The notes under the pieces: model-generated | What the model was told of the DNA's origin: nothing | Database searches by the model: none | The model's input: the letters and a program-made list of their open reading frames with translations, nothing else | DNA from: an uncultured Novosphingobium sp. | GTDB taxonomy: Bacteria; Pseudomonadota; Alphaproteobacteria; Sphingomonadales; Sphingomonadaceae | NCBI GenBank assembly: GCA_937897535.1 | Contig: CALCQB010000076.1 | Span: forward strand, 1 to 25,952 | Reading direction: 5' to 3' | Length of the DNA: 25,952 nt | Shown: positions 15,705 to 22,026 of the stretch, piece by piece | Position numbering within the stretch: position 1 is the stretch's first letter | How the letters are laid out: each line of letters opens with the position of its first letter | Position numbers and translations under genes: made by a program

Positions 15705-16103
15705 GTGAAACTGCCTACTCGAAAAACCGCCGTCAATATCGGACTAGGTCTGGGTATCGTCGCCTTGATCGGCGGCGCCACCTTCCTCTGGAAGTTTCCT
15801 TGGGCCTTGGAGAACGAGGCGATGGCAGGTGTTCAGGGGCCCCGTGTTCCCCTGGTGGCATTCGCCGCAACCAAGGGCGACATCGGCGCAGCAGCTTATG
15901 GTCGTGCCTGCGGCTATTGCCATGACACCCAGATCGGCCCGAGCTTGCGTGGTCGTGAGCTCGATCCCGAAACGGTCAAATATTTCGCACGCCACGGTTC
16001 CCGCGCCATGCCCGCGTTTCGCAGCGCAGAAATCAGTGACGCAGAACTCGACGCGATCGCGAAGCTGGTTTCGGGCAACAAACTGCCGGACCTGCGCAAA
16101 TGA
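15705..16103 (+). CDS. Membrane-anchored c-type cytochrome (PchC-like partner)
   Basis: This 132-residue monoheme cytochrome has an N-terminal membrane anchor (residues ~9-29, VNIGLGLGIVALIGGATFLW) that may be uncleaved. The heme is attached at CGYCH (Cys69, Cys72, His73). The sixth ligand is probably Met102 in RAMPAF, followed by the usual DAELDAIAKLVSG helix. I chose GTG 15705, with AAGG nine bases upstream; the longer frame from 15651 gives an unlikely basic leader. The position before a VAO-family flavoprotein gene matches the cytochrome subunit of p-cresol methylhydroxylase or eugenol hydroxylase, which takes electrons from FAD. It overlaps the next gene by ATGA. Confidence 0.88.
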   Translation: MKLPTRKTAVNIGLGLGIVALIGGATFLWKFPWALENEAMAGVQGPRVPLVAFAATKGDIGAAAYGRACGYCHDTQIGPSLRGRELDPETVKYFARHGSRAMPAFRSAEISDAELDAIAKLVSGNKLPDLRK

Positions 16104-16489
16104 CCACCCGGCGCGAATTCATCCTGATCGGCGGAGCGGCAAGCATGGTCGGGCTCTCCGGCGGCCTGGTCTGGCATTCGGGACGCAAGACATCCGATAC
16201 GCTGGTGATCCGCAGCGCGGAGGTGCCCAGCGCGGCAATGGCTGCTTTCGATGCACCAGGCCTCGAAACGATCTTCTCCGGTGACTATGCCGCGCTGGTC
16301 GACCTTGTCGGCCAGCACTTCGCCAAGGATGGCCGCCGCGTCATCGCTGCAGTCGATCATGCCGGAGCCTTGCTGCTGGCCCGCACTTTGCGTGGTCACG
16401 CCGGTGTCCGCATTGCCGAACACCGTTTGCCACATCGCAACGGCCAGGAATTCAATCTCGTGATCGCCGAACGCGGCGGGAAGGCGTAA
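16100..16489 (+). CDS. Small Tat-signal protein of unknown function (pchX position)
   Basis: This 129-residue protein begins with a twin-arginine motif (TRREFIL, Arg4-Arg5) and a hydrophobic segment IGGAASMVGLSGGLVW, so it is probably exported folded by the Tat system or tethered to the membrane. The mature part (SAEVPSAAMAAFDAPGLETIF, LVDLVGQHFAKDGRRVIAAVDHAGALLLARTL) has no cofactor motif I can see. It sits between the cytochrome (4-base ATGA overlap) and the flavoprotein (2-base gap), the position of the uncharacterised pchX in pseudomonad p-cresol operons. It may help assemble or export the flavocytochrome. I recognise no named family. Confidence 0.75.
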   Translation: MTTRREFILIGGAASMVGLSGGLVWHSGRKTSDTLVIRSAEVPSAAMAAFDAPGLETIFSGDYAALVDLVGQHFAKDGRRVIAAVDHAGALLLARTLRGHAGVRIAEHRLPHRNGQEFNLVIAERGGKA

Positions 16490-16491
16490 CC

Positions 16492-18036
16492 ATGGCGAAC
16501 AGCGTCCCGCTCCTTCCGCCCGGGCACAGTCCCGCCAGTTTCATGGGCGTGATCAAGCAAATCGAGGCAATTATCGGTGCGGAGCATGTCTTCGTCGATA
16601 CCGATCGCCTGGCACCTTACGCCAAGATCATGATCCCTGACCCGGACGAGGTCCATGCCCCCGCCGGGGCGATTGCGCCGGGGACAGCCGAGGAAGTGCA
16701 GCAGGTCATGGCGATCTGCAATGCGCAGACGGTGCCCGTCTGGCCGATCTCGACCGGCCATAACTTCGGCTACGGGAGCGCGGCCCCCGCAATGCGCGGA
16801 ACCGTCGTGCTCGATCTGCGCCGCCTCGACCGCATTCTCGATTTCGATCCGGTGCTAGGCACGGTGCTGGTCGAGCCGGGCGTGACCTACAAGAAGCTGC
16901 TCGATTACATCGACGAGCATGGGCACCCGTTCTGGATCGACGTTCCCGGCCCCGGTCCGATCGTTGGGCCGGTCGGCCAGGCGCTCGAACGCGGGATCGG
17001 CTACACCGCCTATGGCGATCATTTCGGTCATTCCTGCGGGTTCGAGGTGGTGCTGGCCGATGGGCAGGTGATGCGCACCGGTAATGGGATGATCCCCGGC
17101 AACAACACCTTCAACACCACCAAATACGGTTACGGCCCCTATCTCGACGGGATCTTCTCGCAGTCCAACTTCGGAGTCGTGACCAAGATGGGTCTGTGGC
17201 TGATGCCCCGGCCTGAGGTCTACAAGCCGTTCCTGGTCGTGTTCGAAAAGCACGACGACCTCGAAAAGGCGGTCGAGATTTGTCAGCAACTCAAGCTGCA
17301 CAATGTGATCAAGAACACCCCGATCGTCGGCCACATTCTCTACCAGATCGCCCAGCAGGTCCGCCGGGCGGACGTGTTCAAGGGCTCTGGTTCGGTGACC
17401 GACGAATGGGTCTCACAATATGCTGCCGATCACCGCATGGGTGTCTGGGCGATACCCGCTGCGCTGTACGGCACCGAAGAACAGGTCGCGGCCGACTGGA
17501 AGCTGGTCAAGAAGGCGTTCCGCGGCACCGGCGCGACGGTACTGACAGACCTGCTGCTGCACGAGGACAAGGGCTGGCAGCACGCCAAGCGGCAAATGGC
17601 GGGCAAGCTCGATCTCGACGAGTTCGCGCTATACAACTGGCGCGGTGGGGGCGGCTCGGTGTGGTTCGGGGTGACGCTTCAGGCGCGCGGAAGCGAGGCG
17701 CGGCGGTTCGTCGATCTGGCCAAGGCGATCCTAAGCGAGTTCGGCTTCGACTTCCTCGGCGGGTTCATGGTGCAGGCGCGCGAGATGGTCGCGGTGATCG
17801 ACCTGCTCTATGATCGTTCTATTCCCGAAGAGATGGCCAAGGCCCACGCCTGCTACGACAAGCTGATCAGCGAATTCGCCAAGATCGGGATCGGCGTCTA
17901 TCGCACCAATACCGGGTTCATGGACAAGGCCGCCGAGATCCAGGGCGAGGTACGCCGCGAGGTCAACCAGCGGATCAAGCGCGCGCTTGACCCGAATGGC
18001 ATCATCGCGCCGGGTAAGTCCGGGATACGGATTTGA
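16492..18036 (+). CDS. VAO-family flavoprotein, p-cresol methylhydroxylase (PchF)-like
   Basis: This 514-residue FAD oxidoreductase oxidises the benzylic carbon of a para-substituted phenol and passes electrons to the neighbouring cytochrome c. The FAD-binding half has PVWPISTGHNFGYGSAAP (82-99), GTVLVEPGVTYKKL and GPIVGPVGQALERGIGYTAYGDHF (156-178). The C-terminal half has NWRGGGGSVWFGVTLQARGSEA, the YRTNTGF segment and DPNGIIAPGKSG at the end. Taking P. putida PchF numbering from memory, Tyr381 aligns with the covalent flavin tyrosine Tyr384, and Glu377, Asp437, Tyr470 and Arg471 align with Glu380, Asp440, Tyr473 and Arg474, all with one offset of three. There is no signal peptide. Eugenol hydroxylase or a vanillyl-alcohol-type substrate is possible instead of p-cresol. 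Confidence 0.88.
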   Translation: MANSVPLLPPGHSPASFMGVIKQIEAIIGAEHVFVDTDRLAPYAKIMIPDPDEVHAPAGAIAPGTAEEVQQVMAICNAQTVPVWPISTGHNFGYGSAAPAMRGTVVLDLRRLDRILDFDPVLGTVLVEPGVTYKKLLDYIDEHGHPFWIDVPGPGPIVGPVGQALERGIGYTAYGDHFGHSCGFEVVLADGQVMRTGNGMIPGNNTFNTTKYGYGPYLDGIFSQSNFGVVTKMGLWLMPRPEVYKPFLVVFEKHDDLEKAVEICQQLKLHNVIKNTPIVGHILYQIAQQVRRADVFKGSGSVTDEWVSQYAADHRMGVWAIPAALYGTEEQVAADWKLVKKAFRGTGATVLTDLLLHEDKGWQHAKRQMAGKLDLDEFALYNWRGGGGSVWFGVTLQARGSEARRFVDLAKAILSEFGFDFLGGFMVQAREMVAVIDLLYDRSIPEEMAKAHACYDKLISEFAKIGIGVYRTNTGFMDKAAEIQGEVRREVNQRIKRALDPNGIIAPGKSGIRI

Positions 18037-18259
18037 TCGGCGCACCGTTCGACTGCCAATCTAGCCGTTTTGCTCGCAATTCTACGCTGGAACACTCCCG
18101 TCCATCAACGCGGCTTTACATGGATATGGGCCTACCCGCATATCGGACTGGTGGGACTGAAATGGAGCAAGCTCAAGTGGAGGAAAAGACCGACGCGAAG
18201 GGCGATTGAGCGACGACGATAACCCTTACCGAAATTACGCTATCGTGGCCGTTTCTCCG
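18037..18259. other. Intergenic region with a short open frame at the island's right end
   Basis: The plus strand has a 58-codon open frame (18033-18209) from a TTG overlapping the oxidase stop. It contains TLEHSRPSTRLYMDMG, which loosely resembles the L-G-H-S...T..Y tail of tyrosine recombinases, and then an acidic tail (QAQVEEKTDAKGD). No ribosome binding site or full domain is seen. It may be an integrase remnant or noise. Nothing else is recognised before the guaA stop. Confidence 0.3.
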
Positions 18260-19819
18260 CTACTCCCACTCGATCGTTCCGGGCGGCTTCGACGTATAGT
18301 CGTAGACCACCCGGTTGATGCCCTTGACCTCGTTGATGATCCGGGTCGCGACGCGGCTGAGGAAGGCGGCGTCGAAGGGGTAGATGTCGGCGGTCATGCC
18401 GTCGGTGCTGGTCACCGCGCGGAGCGCACAGACGTTGTCGTATGTCCGCCCGTCACCCATCACCCCGACGGTCTTGACCGGCAGCAGCACCGCGAAAGCC
18501 TGCCAGATTGCGTCATAGAGCCCGGCGTTGCGGATTTCCTCGAGGTAGACCGCGTCGGCCTTGCGCAGCACGTCGCAGCGTTCGCGGGTGACTTCGCCGG
18601 GGATACGGATTGCCAGGCCCGGGCCGGGGAACGGGTGGCGGCCGACGAACACTTCGGGCAGGCCGAGCTCGCGGCCAAGTTCGCGGACCTCGTCCTTGAA
18701 CAGCTCGCGCAAGGGTTCGACCAGCTGCATGTTCATGCGTTCGGGCAGGCCGCCGACATTGTGGTGGCTCTTGATCGTCACCGAGGGTCCGCCGGTGAAG
18801 CTGACGCTCTCGATCACGTCGGGATAGAGCGTGCCTTGAGCGAGGAAATCGGCCCCGCCGATCTGCTTGGCCTCGGCCTCGAACACGTCGATGAAGGTCT
18901 TGCCGATGAACTTGCGCTTGGCTTCGGGGTCGGTAACCCCCGCGAGCCCGCCCATGAACAGCGCCGAGACGTCCTTGTGGATCAGCGGGATGTTGTAATG
19001 GCCGCGGAACAGGCTGACCACCTGCTCGCTTTCGCCCAGCCGCATCAGACCGTGGTCGACATAGACACAGGTCAGCTGCTCGCCGATCGCCTCGTGGATC
19101 AGCACCGCGGCGACCGCTGAATCGACCCCGCCGGAAAGGCCGCAGATCACCTTGCCCTTGCCGACCTGGGCGCGAATTTCCTCGATCTTGGTCTTGCGGA
19201 ATTCGGCCATGGTCCAGTCACCGGCGAGGCCGCAGACGTGGCGGACGAAGTTCTTGTAGAGCTTGCCGCCGTCGGGGGTGTGGACCACCTCGGGGTGGAA
19301 CTGCATCGCGTAGATGCGCTTTTCGTCGTTGGCGATCACCGCGAACGGGGCGCCGGACGAACTCGCGACCGGGCGGAATCCGGGGGCGAGCGCGGTGACC
19401 TTGTCACCGTGGCTCATCCACACCTGGTGCGTCTCGCCCTCGGCCCACAGCCCGTCGAACAGCACGCAGCTGTCCGAAATCTCGATGAAGGCGCGGCCGA
19501 ATTCGCCGCTGTCACCGGGCAGCACTTCGCCGCCGAGCTGGTGCATCAGCGCCTGCTGGCCATAGCAGATCGCCATGATCGGCAGGCCCGAGTTCAGGAT
19601 CTCTTCGGGAATGCGCGGACCATCGGTATCGAGCACCGAAGCCGGTCCGCCCGAAAGGATGATCCCCTTGGGGTTCATCCGCGCAAACACGGCGGCGGCG
19701 CTGCTGAACGGGGCGATCTCGGAATAGACCCCGGCCTCGCGCACCCGGCGGGCGATCAGCTGGGTGACCTGGCTGCCGAAGTCGACGATCAGGATGGAAT
19801 CGGAGGGTTGGATGCTCAT
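18260..19819 (-). CDS. guaA: GMP synthase (glutamine-hydrolysing)
   Basis: GuaA converts XMP to GMP with ATP and glutamine. The 519-residue protein is complete. The N-terminal glutamine amidotransferase has nucleophile Cys85 (AICYGQQ) and the HPE triad part at 174-176. The ATP pyrophosphatase domain has the P-loop SGGVDS at 228-233, and the C-terminal dimerisation domain has RHPFPGPGLAIRIPGE and ends TIEWE. The stop is TAG. The same tail, ending in TGA, recurs at 11643-11661, which suggests the present 3' end was supplied by the inserted island and keeps the protein intact. Confidence 0.97.
   Translation of the reverse strand: MSIQPSDSILIVDFGSQVTQLIARRVREAGVYSEIAPFSSAAAVFARMNPKGIILSGGPASVLDTDGPRIPEEILNSGLPIMAICYGQQALMHQLGGEVLPGDSGEFGRAFIEISDSCVLFDGLWAEGETHQVWMSHGDKVTALAPGFRPVASSSGAPFAVIANDEKRIYAMQFHPEVVHTPDGGKLYKNFVRHVCGLAGDWTMAEFRKTKIEEIRAQVGKGKVICGLSGGVDSAVAAVLIHEAIGEQLTCVYVDHGLMRLGESEQVVSLFRGHYNIPLIHKDVSALFMGGLAGVTDPEAKRKFIGKTFIDVFEAEAKQIGGADFLAQGTLYPDVIESVSFTGGPSVTIKSHHNVGGLPERMNMQLVEPLRELFKDEVRELGRELGLPEVFVGRHPFPGPGLAIRIPGEVTRERCDVLRKADAVYLEEIRNAGLYDAIWQAFAVLLPVKTVGVMGDGRTYDNVCALRAVTSTDGMTADIYPFDAAFLSRVATRIINEVKGINRVVYDYTSKPPGTIEWE
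18262..18278 (-). repeat. Right attachment-site repeat inside the guaA 3' end
   Basis: ACTCCCACTCGATCGTT encodes the last codons of guaA on the minus strand and matches 11645-11661 at 15 of 17 positions in the same orientation. Direct orientation is what site-specific integration leaves. Confidence 0.6.
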
Positions 19820-19967
19820 GCAGGGCCGATAAGGGGGGCGGCGCGCGGTTGCAAGGTGGCGCGATCTGTTTCACCCCAAGACCCTAAGCGATCAAGCTGC
19901 GCCGCAGGCCTTGCTCGTTGGTCACGAAACTCTCGCGGCGATGGTGCGCGGCTTCGCCATTCAGTGC

Positions 19968-19983
19968 AAGAACTTCGGTTCTT
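19968..19983 (-). terminator. Possible UUCG-type hairpin between the ligase gene and guaA
   Basis: AAGAAC-TTCG-GTTCTT forms a perfect 6-bp stem with a tetraloop, 13 bases beyond the stop of the minus-strand acyl-CoA ligase gene. It has no clear T-tract on the minus strand. It may terminate the ligase transcript before guaA. Confidence 0.35.
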
Positions 19984-19996
19984 CGGGTGAATGCCT

Positions 19997-21535
19997 TCAG
20001 CGCGTCACCAGCTCTCTGAGTTCAGTCTTGAGCAGCTTGCCGATGTGGCTGCGCGGCATTTCGGCAATCGCGTGGAGCGCCGATACCCGCTGGGTCTTGC
20101 CGAGCCGGCTGTTGGCGGTGCTCCGGATGTCCTCCAGCGCGTCCTCACCAACCCCAGGCTTCAGCACCACGAACCCGACCGGGGTTTCGCCCCAGGCCTC
20201 GCTCGGCACGCCGACCACTGCGGCTTCGATGACCCGCTCGTCCTTGGCCAGTTCAGTCTCGAGATCGACCGGGAAGATGTTGAAGCCGCCCGAGATAATC
20301 ACGTCCTTGGTCCGCCCGACCAGTTCGACGAAGCCGTCTTCATCGAGCCGCCCAACGTCGCCCATCCGCTGCCAGGTGCTGCCGTCGGCGGGGTCGATCC
20401 AGTAGCCCTCGCGGGTCTTCTCGGGCTGGTTCTTGTACCCCAGCATCATGGTCGGGCTCTTGCCGATCAGTTCCCCGGCGACGCCCGGCGGCACCTCGTT
20501 GCCGTCTTCGTCCAGCACCTTGAGGATGTGCCCGGGCGCGGGCTTGCCCACCGTGTGGAGCTTGTCGGGGTGTTCGTGGACCGGGAAGATGCAGGCGACC
20601 CCGCCCTCGGTCATGCCATAGATCTCGATCAGTCCGCCCGGCATCCGCGCCAGCACTTCGGCCTTCAGATCAGCCGGGAACGGCGCGGAAGTGCAGTATT
20701 TCATCCGCATCGCCGACAGGTCATAGTCGTCGAAGCGCTCGAACTGCATCAGCCGGCGGTACTGGACCGGAACCAGCATGGTGTGGGTGCAATGTTCGCG
20801 CGAGGCCCGCTCAAGCCATTTCTGGACGTCGAACTTGCCCATCAGGCTGGCGCAGCCGCCCGAATACATCGTCGGCAGGAACACTGCCATGGTGGTGTTC
20901 GAATAGAGCGGGGTCGAACAGATCGTGCGGCTCTCGGTCCCGTAATTCATCGCGGCGCGGAAGGTCATTTGCCGCCAGCGCATCCCGTGGCTGTGGACGA
21001 TCCCCTTGGGCACGCCGGTGGTGCCGGAGGAATAGATGATGTTGAACGGGTCCTGCTCGGACGGTTCGAACGGAGCGGCCTTGGTCCCGACCGGGGCCAT
21101 GAAGGTGTCGAGCGCCTCGTCGAGCACGATCTGGCCCGCAATCGGCAGCTTGAAATCGCCCAGCTCGGTCAGCTTTGCGCGGTCGATGAACAAGTGGATT
21201 GCACCCGAATCCGCCGCCATCCCGGCGAGTTGATCGGGGCTGGCGCTGGTGGTCAGCGGCGCGGCACAGCCCCCGGCGCGGATCGCGGCGAGGAATACCA
21301 GCGCATAGTTCACGCTGGTCGTGCCCAGGATCGCGACCGCCTGCCCGCGCTGCAGCCCGTCGGCCTGGAGCCGCGCGGCTATCCGCTCGACCTTGTCGGC
21401 GGTCTGACGCCACGACAGCGCCGAAGCCCCGTCAAACAGCGCCGGGGCATCGGGCTGGTATGCGCCCCACCCGGCGATCAGCGCGGGGAAGGAGCCGAAC
21501 TCCTGGTCCAGCTGTGCGGCGGGATTGCTGACCAT
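19997..21535 (-). CDS. AMP-dependent acyl-CoA ligase (class I adenylate-forming)
   Basis: This 512-residue cytoplasmic enzyme activates a carboxylic acid as acyl-AMP and transfers it to CoA. The P-loop YSSGTTGVPKG is at 168-178, A5 motif YGMTEGG at 306-312, then GDVGRLDEDGFVELVGRTKDVI with the hinge, SGGFNIFP, and the C-terminal catalytic lysine in HIGKLLKTELRE (Lys500). All motifs are intact. Substrate pockets of this group vary (fatty, cyclohexane-carboxylic, cinnamic or benzoic type acids); sequence alone does not decide. ATG 21535 has GAGAGG eight bases upstream. The gene is divergent from two small ORFs, with a large palindrome between them. Confidence 0.9.
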   Translation of the reverse strand: MVSNPAAQLDQEFGSFPALIAGWGAYQPDAPALFDGASALSWRQTADKVERIAARLQADGLQRGQAVAILGTTSVNYALVFLAAIRAGGCAAPLTTSASPDQLAGMAADSGAIHLFIDRAKLTELGDFKLPIAGQIVLDEALDTFMAPVGTKAAPFEPSEQDPFNIIYSSGTTGVPKGIVHSHGMRWRQMTFRAAMNYGTESRTICSTPLYSNTTMAVFLPTMYSGGCASLMGKFDVQKWLERASREHCTHTMLVPVQYRRLMQFERFDDYDLSAMRMKYCTSAPFPADLKAEVLARMPGGLIEIYGMTEGGVACIFPVHEHPDKLHTVGKPAPGHILKVLDEDGNEVPPGVAGELIGKSPTMMLGYKNQPEKTREGYWIDPADGSTWQRMGDVGRLDEDGFVELVGRTKDVIISGGFNIFPVDLETELAKDERVIEAAVVGVPSEAWGETPVGFVVLKPGVGEDALEDIRSTANSRLGKTQRVSALHAIAEMPRSHIGKLLKTELRELVTR

Positions 21536-21644
21536 GGGGCATGCCTCTCAAGTGGATTCGTTTGATCCAGCTTTGGGCAAGCCATCCTTCGCTGTCCAGT
21601 GCCGGTCGGAACTGCGGCGTTCTTTCCGGATCGTTACGCATCAA

Positions 21645-21661
21645 GTTGCAAAATACGCAAC
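21645..21661. promoter_or_regulatory. GTTGC-7-GCAAC inverted repeat
   Basis: GTTGC (21645-21649) and GCAAC (21657-21661) form an inverted repeat across seven bases, 110 bases upstream of the ligase start. The same GTTGC(A) half-site recurs in the larger palindrome at 21706-21740, suggesting two sites for one regulator. Confidence 0.4.
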
Positions 21662-21705
21662 AGCTGTCCCGGCCTTTGCACTGGCAATCTCTACCGCACC
21701 GCTTA

Positions 21706-21740
21706 TGTTGCAACTGCGAATTCAATTCGCAAATGCAACA
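21706..21740. promoter_or_regulatory. 35-bp imperfect palindrome before a small ORF
   Basis: The sequence is symmetric around C21723: the inner arms TGCGAATT / AATTCGCA (21715-21722 and 21724-21731) are perfect, two bases mismatch, and the outer arms TGTTGCA / TGCAACA pair again, 15 of 17 pairs in all. It ends at the Shine-Dalgarno AGGAG (21740-21744) of the small ORF at 21751. It could be an operator, or in RNA a long hairpin directly before the ribosome binding site. Confidence 0.55.
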
Positions 21741-21750
21741 GGAGACTCCC

Positions 21751-21834
21751 ATGCGCAGCATCGCTTCCGTCGTGCTGCCGATCATCGCCGCGATTACCTT
21801 CAGCGGACTGATGTTCACCGCCACGCTTGCCTAA
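21751..21834 (+). CDS. 27-residue hydrophobic small protein
   Basis: This short ORF encodes MRSIASVVLPIIAAITFSG and then LMFTATLA, one probable membrane-spanning helix with a basic N-terminus. A strong AGGAG lies six bases before the ATG (21740-21744). I recall similar tiny single-helix proteins in sphingomonads but no known function. The palindrome just upstream suggests it is regulated. Confidence 0.6.
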   Translation: MRSIASVVLPIIAAITFSGLMFTATLA

Positions 21835-21876
21835 GCAGCGGATCGGCACACCTCCCAAACCCGTCACCGCGTCGTC

Positions 21877-21892
21877 TGCCGGAACTCCGGCA
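21877..21892 (+). terminator. Hairpin between the two small ORFs
   Basis: TGCCGG-AACT-CCGGCA is a perfect 6-bp GC stem 42 bases after the first small ORF's stop, without a T-tract. It may be a terminator, an attenuator or an mRNA-stabilising structure. Confidence 0.4.
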
Positions 21893-21932
21893 AGCGGCGC
21901 GGTACGGTAGGCATCATTCGAAGGACACCACC

Positions 21933-22022
21933 ATGATCGCCCTCCTCCGCGACGTCTACGAAACCTACGAGAACCTGTTCGAGGATTACCATGCCGGCAT
22001 GTTCTGGCTCTCGCGGTTCTGA
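21933..22022 (+). CDS. 29-residue small protein
   Basis: This short ORF encodes MIALLRDVYETYENLFEDY and then HAGMFWLSRF: an amphipathic, acidic, aromatic-rich peptide. AAGGA lies seven bases before the ATG (21921-21925). Its stop is four bases from the convergent M20 peptidase stop, which is typical gene packing. I recognise no family. The good ribosome binding site and packing support expression. Confidence 0.5.
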   Translation: MIALLRDVYETYENLFEDYHAGMFWLSRF

Positions 22023-22026
22023 CCGC

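Larger units (their letters stand above)
11645..18278. mobile_element. Putative genomic island inserted at the 3' end of guaA
   Basis: Direct repeats flank this region: ACTCCCACTGGATCATT at 11645-11661 and ACTCCCACTCGATCGTT at 18262-18278 (15 of 17 match; the first nine bases are identical). The right copy is the guaA tail encoding IEWE. The left copy, read on the minus strand, encodes IQWE followed by TGA, then the esterase gene. The 3' end of guaA is an established integration site for islands and integrative elements. The interior holds an AlpA-type regulator near one end, accessory catabolic genes and AT-richer DNA beginning exactly at the left repeat. No intact integrase gene is found, so the island is either degraded or mobilised in trans. 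The repeats and gene content are seen; mobility is inferred. Confidence 0.65.

Noticed and set aside
14636..15781. 381-codon minus-strand frame opposite the TonB receptor
   Set aside because: The receptor frame is supported by signal peptide, TonB box and C-terminal aromatic residue; the antisense frame has none.
18206..19120. 304-codon open frame on the plus strand over guaA
   Set aside because: It is the antisense shadow of guaA in GC-rich DNA; the composition is rich in His, Asp and Val without any domain, and the guaA frame is certain.
19991..21565. 524-codon open frame on the plus strand over the acyl-CoA ligase
   Set aside because: It is antisense to an intact ligase gene with all motifs, and its translation is low-complexity Arg/His/Gly/Asp sequence.
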